From positions 1 through 20,343 of the forward strand of contig DIYF01000135.1 of NCBI GenBank assembly GCA_002427745.1: a stretch of DNA of 20,343 nucleotides, written 5' to 3'. The stretch comes from Roseivirga sp. UBA6061 (GTDB lineage: Bacteria > Bacteroidota > Bacteroidia > Cytophagales > Cyclobacteriaceae). The number at the start of each line of letters is the position of its first letter. The stretch's first letter is position 1. Shown in pieces: positions 15,977 through 20,343 of this stretch. The position numbers and the translations under genes were made by a program. The notes beneath the pieces were generated by a model, which did not search any database, was not told where the DNA came from, and saw nothing but the letters and a program-made list of their open reading frames with translations.

Positions 15977-18151
15977 CTATGTAGTTGGTACCTGGCTCGT
16001 CTTTGTGCTATTCTTCTGCTGGAAGTCATTACGATCTACTGCATTGACTTCACCATCAAGGTTGAAATCACCGTTGGTACTGTTGTAAGTAAAGGTTTTC
16101 CCATTCTGGTTTTGCCAGGTGGCCAGGTCCGTGGCATCCACATCTCCGTCTCCATCGGCATCTCCGGCCGGCATGGCGAATTTGCCTGTAGCCAGGGTGG
16201 TTAGTGCTGAAGTAGTCTGGTAGGTATTACCGGAAAGGGTGGTGAAATCAATCTCGTATATGCCACTCCCATTGTCAGAAACAGCACTGGCCGACATAAT
16301 AGCCAGATGATTGCGATGATAGACCACCACAAAGAAGTCAGAACCACTGTTTCCATCAAGTGAAATAGTAAGGTTACCGGAGCCATCGGTAGCTTTTATG
16401 GTCCCGTCCTCCAGCAAAAAGCCGGCAGCCGACCCTACTTTCGTACTGGAGAGGGCTGTTGCCCCTGATCCTGCTTCTCTTAGCTCTACCAGCACCCAAT
16501 CCACGGCATTGGCCGGAATGGTACCTGCGTTTTCACCTCCGTTATGACCGTTAATGGCATAGGGCTGATTGGCCGGAATACTGGTATTCAGACTGGTGTT
16601 CAGGTTGGTGCCATTGTAAGCACCCTCCAGAAAGACAGTTGCTGCTACGGTGACAGAAGACGGAGCAGATGCAAAATCAACGTCAAACTTTTGTAACCGA
16701 TTGTCGGTGTTGTCCAGTACCCAGGCATCGCCTGCGGCATCAAAGGCAATGTCTACTATGCCGTTTGAGCCAAACTGGCCATTTCCTGTACCAATGCTGC
16801 CCAAAGTGTTAACATACACACCAGAACTGTTGTAGATCTTTATCGCTTCATTGTTTTTATCAGCTATCCAGATATCACCATTGGGGTGTACCGCCACTGC
16901 GCTTGGAAATAACAGCTCGTGGAAATCTCCTCCTATGCTACCTAACTGAGACTGGTAAACGCCAGCACTGTTGAATTTCTGAACCCGGTGATTGCTTTGG
17001 TCTACTACCCATACATTACCCGAAGCGTCAAAATCGAGGTCTATGGCTCCACTGGCATTAAACTGGCCATCACCGGTGCCTTCTGAACCAAATTGTGACT
17101 GGTATACTCCCGAACTGTTGAAGATCTGAATACGCTCATTGTTTTTATCGGCAACCCAAAGGTCTCCGGTAGTAGGGTGAATGGCAATCCCTTCCGGGAA
17201 GTTCAGTTGCCCGTTGCCCGTACCATTACTGCCAAACTGAGAGAGGTAGCTACCTGTACTACTGAATTTCTGAATACGGTGATTATCCCTGTCAACCACC
17301 CAGGCGTTACCTGAGGCATCAAATTTGATCTCCATGGCACTGTTGTTGAATTGTCCATTGCCCGAACCGGTTGACCCGAACTGCGACTGATACACCCCGG
17401 CACTGTTAAAAATCTGTATCCTGTTATTACTCTTGTCGGCTACCCAGATATCTCCGGTAACGGGATGTACGGCCACCCCCTCGGCAAAACTGAACTGCCC
17501 GTTGCCCGAGCCACCACTCCCGAACTGAGCGGCATAAGTAGGTAGGGGTGGTACTACCGGATCAGGGTCGGTATTGACTACCACCTCGAAGGCGTCTACC
17601 CCGATATCATCAGAGCCATTTTGGAAAATCACCAGCCGGGCACGCACATGAGTAGGTCCGGCCAGTACCGTATGGCTTGCTTCTTCCCAGCCATCTGAAT
17701 CATCTGTCTGACTGATCACATTAATGGGGACAATCGCATCAGGAGAAGACCAGTCAGAGCCATTGTCATAGGCCACTTCCAGCTGGATATAATCTGCGTT
17801 GTCATAACCCACATATTGAAAACGCAAGCGAACATCAACTTTGGTAGTAATAGCCACGGCATCAAAAGTCAGGATGGTCAATCCTGTACTGTTATTCGCA
17901 TTTCTGAGGTCTTGTCCTCCTACAAAATTTCCGTCATAGGCGACAGGTATCAGGGGAGTGGAAGTGCGAATCTCCCAAAAGTCAGCGCCCAGGTCATAAA
18001 AGGAGGGAGAGCTGGTGAAGCCCCAGTTGTCTGAAGCGGTGCCTTCAAAGCCCTGAAAAGCAACCTGCTGAGCCCTGGAGAGGAAAGTACTCAGGCACAG
18101 AATGGCCACAAAAAAGACCTTGAAGATCTTGTTTAAAAAGTATGATCTCAT
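15977..18151 (-). CDS. Secreted cargo protein, module A: jelly-roll-like head, six NHL repeats, dockerin-like C-terminal module
   Basis: A predicted secreted or surface protein of 724 aa. The ATG at 18151 gives a signal peptide (MRSYFLNKIFKVFFVAILCL, cut near RAQ). Residues ~28-195 form a head (VAFQGFEGTASDNWGF, DYIQLEVAYDNGSDW, DDIGVDAFEV) like carbohydrate- or ligand-binding jelly rolls. Residues ~205-490 are six NHL repeats, enough for a closed six-bladed propeller; odd repeats share VHPTTGD.WVADKNNERIQI and even repeats FDASGN.WVVDQSNHR.QKF, so the propeller grew by duplicating a two-blade unit. Residues ~500-724 are the shared module (VDWVLVELREAG, VVVYHRNHLAIMSA, DADGDGDVDATD, DFNLDGEVNAVD, SQVPTT). 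NHL propellers typically bind proteins or nucleic acid; the ligand here is unknown. It follows the regulator stop codon by 107 bp. Confidence 0.93.
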   Translation of the reverse strand: MRSYFLNKIFKVFFVAILCLSTFLSRAQQVAFQGFEGTASDNWGFTSSPSFYDLGADFWEIRTSTPLIPVAYDGNFVGGQDLRNANNSTGLTILTFDAVAITTKVDVRLRFQYVGYDNADYIQLEVAYDNGSDWSSPDAIVPINVISQTDDSDGWEEASHTVLAGPTHVRARLVIFQNGSDDIGVDAFEVVVNTDPDPVVPPLPTYAAQFGSGGSGNGQFSFAEGVAVHPVTGDIWVADKSNNRIQIFNSAGVYQSQFGSTGSGNGQFNNSAMEIKFDASGNAWVVDRDNHRIQKFSSTGSYLSQFGSNGTGNGQLNFPEGIAIHPTTGDLWVADKNNERIQIFNSSGVYQSQFGSEGTGDGQFNASGAIDLDFDASGNVWVVDQSNHRVQKFNSAGVYQSQLGSIGGDFHELLFPSAVAVHPNGDIWIADKNNEAIKIYNSSGVYVNTLGSIGTGNGQFGSNGIVDIAFDAAGDAWVLDNTDNRLQKFDVDFASAPSSVTVAATVFLEGAYNGTNLNTSLNTSIPANQPYAINGHNGGENAGTIPANAVDWVLVELREAGSGATALSSTKVGSAAGFLLEDGTIKATDGSGNLTISLDGNSGSDFFVVVYHRNHLAIMSASAVSDNGSGIYEIDFTTLSGNTYQTTSALTTLATGKFAMPAGDADGDGDVDATDLATWQNQNGKTFTYNSTNGDFNLDGEVNAVDRNDFQQKNSTKTSQVPTT

Positions 18152-18153
18152 GC

Positions 18154-18180
18154 GAAGAAATAGGTTTTGGCTATTCCTTC
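18154..18180 (-). promoter_or_regulatory. Hairpin ending two bases upstream of the cargo start codon, module A
   Basis: Plus-strand GAAGAAATAG (18154-18163), 7-base loop, CTATTCCTTC (18171-18180). In the minus-strand mRNA it forms a 10-bp stem, counting one G-U pair, that ends two bases before the AUG. That occupies the expected ribosome-binding position. Compare the start-codon hairpins at 1793-1827 and 7751-7786. Confidence 0.5.
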
Positions 18181-18222
18181 AAAGCTCAGAAATCAGCTGC
18201 TAAACAGGTAAAATACAGCCAT

Positions 18223-18261
18223 GACAAGGAGCGGACAAGGCCGGATAAGCAACGGATATCA
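18223..18261 (-). promoter_or_regulatory. Four helically spaced direct repeats between regulator and cargo, module A (candidate operator)
   Basis: Plus strand: GACAAGG (18223), GACAAGG (18234), GATAAGC (18244), GATATCA (18255). The starts are 11, 10 and 11 bp apart, about one helical turn. The last unit overlaps the complement of the regulator's stop codon. Core GGACAA/GGATAA recalls the GGGGACAA units of module B, though the two arrays do not otherwise align. Confidence 0.5.
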
Positions 18262-20016
18262 GAGCTTAAAGAGGGCTTCTTCCATTTGCTGGGTGGTTTT
18301 GAAGTCCAGTTTTTGCCGCAACCGGTACTTTGCCCTGACCACACTATCTCTGGAGATATTGAGGATCGGGCCTATCTCCTTATTCGACAAATTGATCTTC
18401 ATCAGGGCAGCCAGGCGCTGGTCGTTATAGGTGGTATCGGGACAGAGCTTCTCAAGCTTTGTAAAAAAGTCAGGATAGGCCGCTTCAAAGTATAGTTTGA
18501 AAGCTGTCCAGTCTTTGTCTGTGGTGATGCTGTTGTTGAGCTTCTCCAGCAGTTGCTCTATCGTTCCTCCCTCTCTGTCGCGATTATCCAGCTGTTCTCT
18601 GAGTTCCTCAAGCACCTGATTTTTATCCAGCAGCTCCTGGGCGTAGGTATTGAGTTTCTCCCTTTCGGTTTCCAGTTTGTTGCCCAGGGCCTCAGCTTCC
18701 TTTTTGAGTATCAGCTGATCTTTTTCGCTCAATACAAGTTTATTCTTCATTTGTCTGCGCTGACTCAGAATCAGCAGTAACAAGAGTATCATGCCTATGG
18801 ACAGGCCGGCAATGAGCTGGTAGCTCTTTTTGATCTCAAGGTCTTTAATCTGATTCTCCTGCTCCTGTAGCTTATTCTGATTTCTCAGCTGCTCCCATTC
18901 AAAATTCGAGGTAAGCTCTGCAATCCGGGCCTGACTGGCTTTGATAGCGATAGAATCCCTTACTTCAGTATAAGACTTGAAGTGTGCCAGCGCTTTTGTA
19001 GCATCTCCGCGCTCCAGATAGTAGTGGTGCAGGAAATCGTATACGTTTCGTTCCAGGAGCAAGTGACCTGTTGACCGGGCTATCTGCAAAGATCTATCGG
19101 TAAGCTTCAGGACACGGGAGACCGACCAGATTGATTTTACCAATTGTGCCTTTTTGAGCAGAACTTTCCCTACTCCTGATAAATCTCCTACCTCTCTTCT
19201 GAGCTCCTCCGACTGGTCGTAGTAATTAAGGGCTTCCTGCACCTGCCCCTGTACCGCATAAGCAAAACCCAGGTTTTGAAGGCAAATGGCCGCCTGGGAC
19301 TTATCTCCCACTTTCTCAAAAATGGTAAGCGCACGTTGATTGTACTCAATGGACAGGCCCAGGTTCTGTTTCTTGTATTCCAGCACAGCCAGGTTAATGT
19401 AGATCTGGCCGGTCCGAAAATCAAAGCCATGACTTTCGCAGAGCTCGAGCCCTTCTTTCAGGTACTTTTCAGCATCATCCAGTTCGCCAAGTAACTCCTT
19501 GAGGTGGCCTACATTCAATAAATGAGATACCACCAGTGTCGTATTGCCTAACTGCTTCGCCAGAGAAACACCTTCAAAATGATATTCAAGTGACTGTGCA
19601 TATTCTCCCATTCGGAAGCTCAGCGTACCCATGGCCATAAGAATGGAAGCTCCTTCTTCCGGAAGTTTTTCATCTGAAAGAGCCTTTGCCTGCCTAAGCA
19701 GGTCACCCGCTTCCTGGTACCGGGCCTGCTGCCCTGCCAGACTGGATTGTACCGTCCAGGCTCTGACAAAGCCTCGGCTGTAATCAGCTTTTTCAGATAA
19801 ATCGAGAGCCTCGGCCACCAGTTCTTCAGATTCCACCGGATTAATCGTGAGGAGATAACTGGCGAGCTCATTGAGCAGGTCAATGCGGGTTTCTCCGGTG
19901 GCCGACCCTAAAACTCTTCGAAGGCTATCGACTTCATTTTGTGAAAAAGCATGGAATAAGGAAAGAAAAAATAAAGCAGCTACAAAGCCACTCTTCCTTA
20001 AAAAGTGTTCAGGCAT
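18259..20016 (-). CDS. TPR - transmembrane - coiled coil - LuxR-like HTH regulator, module A
   Basis: Predicted membrane-tethered transcription regulator, 585 aa. The ATG at 20016 opens a signal peptide (residues 1-26, MPEHFLRKSGFVAALFFLSL). TPRs cover ~30-340 (ASILMAMGTLSFRMGEYAQS, LGFAYAVQGQVQEALNYYDQ), a membrane helix ~398-419, a coiled coil ~420-505 and an HTH ~525-585. The HTH is more diverged than in modules B and D: it has YNDQRLAALMKINLSNKEIG and recognition helix RDSVVRAKYRLRQK, lacks the EEFRLRFD.VHK motif, and has a helix closer to that of the small HTH proteins (KAKHRLRKK). It starts 24 bp after the module A small HTH gene, so the two are probably co-transcribed. Its likely target is the cargo gene 107 bp downstream. 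Confidence 0.92.
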   Translation of the reverse strand: MPEHFLRKSGFVAALFFLSLFHAFSQNEVDSLRRVLGSATGETRIDLLNELASYLLTINPVESEELVAEALDLSEKADYSRGFVRAWTVQSSLAGQQARYQEAGDLLRQAKALSDEKLPEEGASILMAMGTLSFRMGEYAQSLEYHFEGVSLAKQLGNTTLVVSHLLNVGHLKELLGELDDAEKYLKEGLELCESHGFDFRTGQIYINLAVLEYKKQNLGLSIEYNQRALTIFEKVGDKSQAAICLQNLGFAYAVQGQVQEALNYYDQSEELRREVGDLSGVGKVLLKKAQLVKSIWSVSRVLKLTDRSLQIARSTGHLLLERNVYDFLHHYYLERGDATKALAHFKSYTEVRDSIAIKASQARIAELTSNFEWEQLRNQNKLQEQENQIKDLEIKKSYQLIAGLSIGMILLLLLILSQRRQMKNKLVLSEKDQLILKKEAEALGNKLETEREKLNTYAQELLDKNQVLEELREQLDNRDREGGTIEQLLEKLNNSITTDKDWTAFKLYFEAAYPDFFTKLEKLCPDTTYNDQRLAALMKINLSNKEIGPILNISRDSVVRAKYRLRQKLDFKTTQQMEEALFKL

Positions 20017-20040
20017 AATCGCCCAATATAATGAGTTTCT

Positions 20041-20316
20041 TTATAGAAAAACCATCACTTCATGCCATTGCACAGATGGATTCAGTTTCATCTTTCGCCT
20101 GAGCCTGTGCTTGGCTTTCTTGACACTGTCCGGAGTAATATTCAAAAGAACAGCAATCTCTTTGGTAGACAGATGAGCCTTCAGGTAAGTGCACAGGCGG
20201 ATGTCATAAGCCGTCAGGCCAGGGTATTGCTGCCGGAGTTTCTGTCGAAAATGTCCGTTGGCACTTTCCAGCTCCATCAGCAGGTGATCCATTATGTGCT
20301 TTTCTGTGAGGGTCAA
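20041..20316 (-). CDS. Small stand-alone LuxR-like HTH protein, module A
   Basis: 91 aa from a TTG at 20316, the codon aligned with the ATG of the module B copy; an ATG at 20292 is the shorter alternative (83 aa). Sequence MTLTEKHIMDHLLMELE, then LTAYDIRLCTYLKAHLSTKEIAVLLN and TPDSVKKAKHRLRRK, conserved with the other three. The tail (NPSVQWHEVMVFL) is unique. It precedes the TPR-HTH gene by 24 bp and is itself preceded by a 7-bp tandem repeat cut by the window edge. Role as for the other copies: DNA binding without a sensor domain. Confidence 0.85.
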   Translation of the reverse strand: MTLTEKHIMDHLLMELESANGHFRQKLRQQYPGLTAYDIRLCTYLKAHLSTKEIAVLLNITPDSVKKAKHRLRRKMKLNPSVQWHEVMVFL

Positions 20317-20322
20317 GGTCTA

Positions 20323-20343
20323 TTGGTTATTGGTTATTGGTTA
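20323..20343. repeat. Tandem repeat (TTGGTTA)n above the module A small HTH, cut by the window end
   Basis: Three perfect TTGGTTA units (20323-20343) run to the edge of the window, 6 bases above the TTG start. The period is 7 here and 8 in the other modules. The true copy number cannot be seen. Confidence 0.75.

Noticed and set aside
1..20343. Mobile element, recombinase, tRNA or rRNA gene that would explain the array
   Set aside because: No transposase or integrase frame, no terminal inverted repeats around the modules and no structural RNA gene were recognised. The array looks like tandem duplication rather than an element insertion.

Overview
The window looks like chromosomal DNA of a Bacteroidota bacterium, probably a Cytophagales-type marine lineage. 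This rests on protein families recalled from memory, not on a search. The indicators are secreted multidomain proteins with a shared C-terminal module, TPR membrane-spanning HTH regulators, a propeller/Y_Y_Y LytS-type kinase paired with a LytTR regulator, and no clear Shine-Dalgarno sequences. Every convincing gene is on the minus strand, so transcription runs from high to low coordinates.

The window is a tandem array of four copies of one gene module. In transcription order each module has (1) a small stand-alone LuxR-like HTH protein of about 85-91 residues, (2) a membrane-spanning sensor/regulator, and (3) a large secreted cargo protein. Cargo heads differ, but the last ~220 residues are homologous in all four: two dockerin-like calcium loops and the terminal residues VPTT. 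Module A (right end): small HTH 20041-20316, TPR-TM-HTH 18259-20016, NHL-propeller cargo 15977-18151. Module B: 15608-15874, TPR-TM-HTH 13495-15519, cargo 11986-13404. Module C: 11579-11836, but the TPR regulator is replaced by a histidine kinase (8625-11534) and LytTR response regulator (7865-8632), followed by a double-propeller cargo (4384-7755). Module D: 3982-4257, TPR-TM-HTH 1891-3690, cargo 76-1797. Bases 1-75 match the spacer that precedes each small HTH gene, and the right edge ends inside the matching repeat, so the array probably continues on both sides.

The noncoding DNA is patterned too. Directly upstream of each small HTH start there is a short tandem repeat of period 7-8 whose unit differs in each module: TTAATGGG, TTAAGGGG, TTGGTTA, and a decayed GTGATTGG. 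Directly after the stop codon of each TPR-HTH gene lies a cluster of direct repeats with helical (10-11 or 20 bp) spacing, again with a module-specific sequence. In module D the same 14-bp motif pair occurs upstream of both the regulator and the cargo. Three of the four cargo genes have an inverted repeat that covers or abuts the start codon.

The model I infer is as follows. An extracytoplasmic signal is sensed by the TPR or propeller domain and passed through the membrane to an HTH or LytTR output that controls the adjacent secreted protein. The small HTH, whose recognition helix is identical in all four modules, would link or counteract the modules. Module-specific operators insulate each cargo, and the variable tandem repeat may tune small-HTH expression. 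No mobile element, recombinase, rRNA, tRNA, CRISPR or convincing intrinsic terminator was seen.
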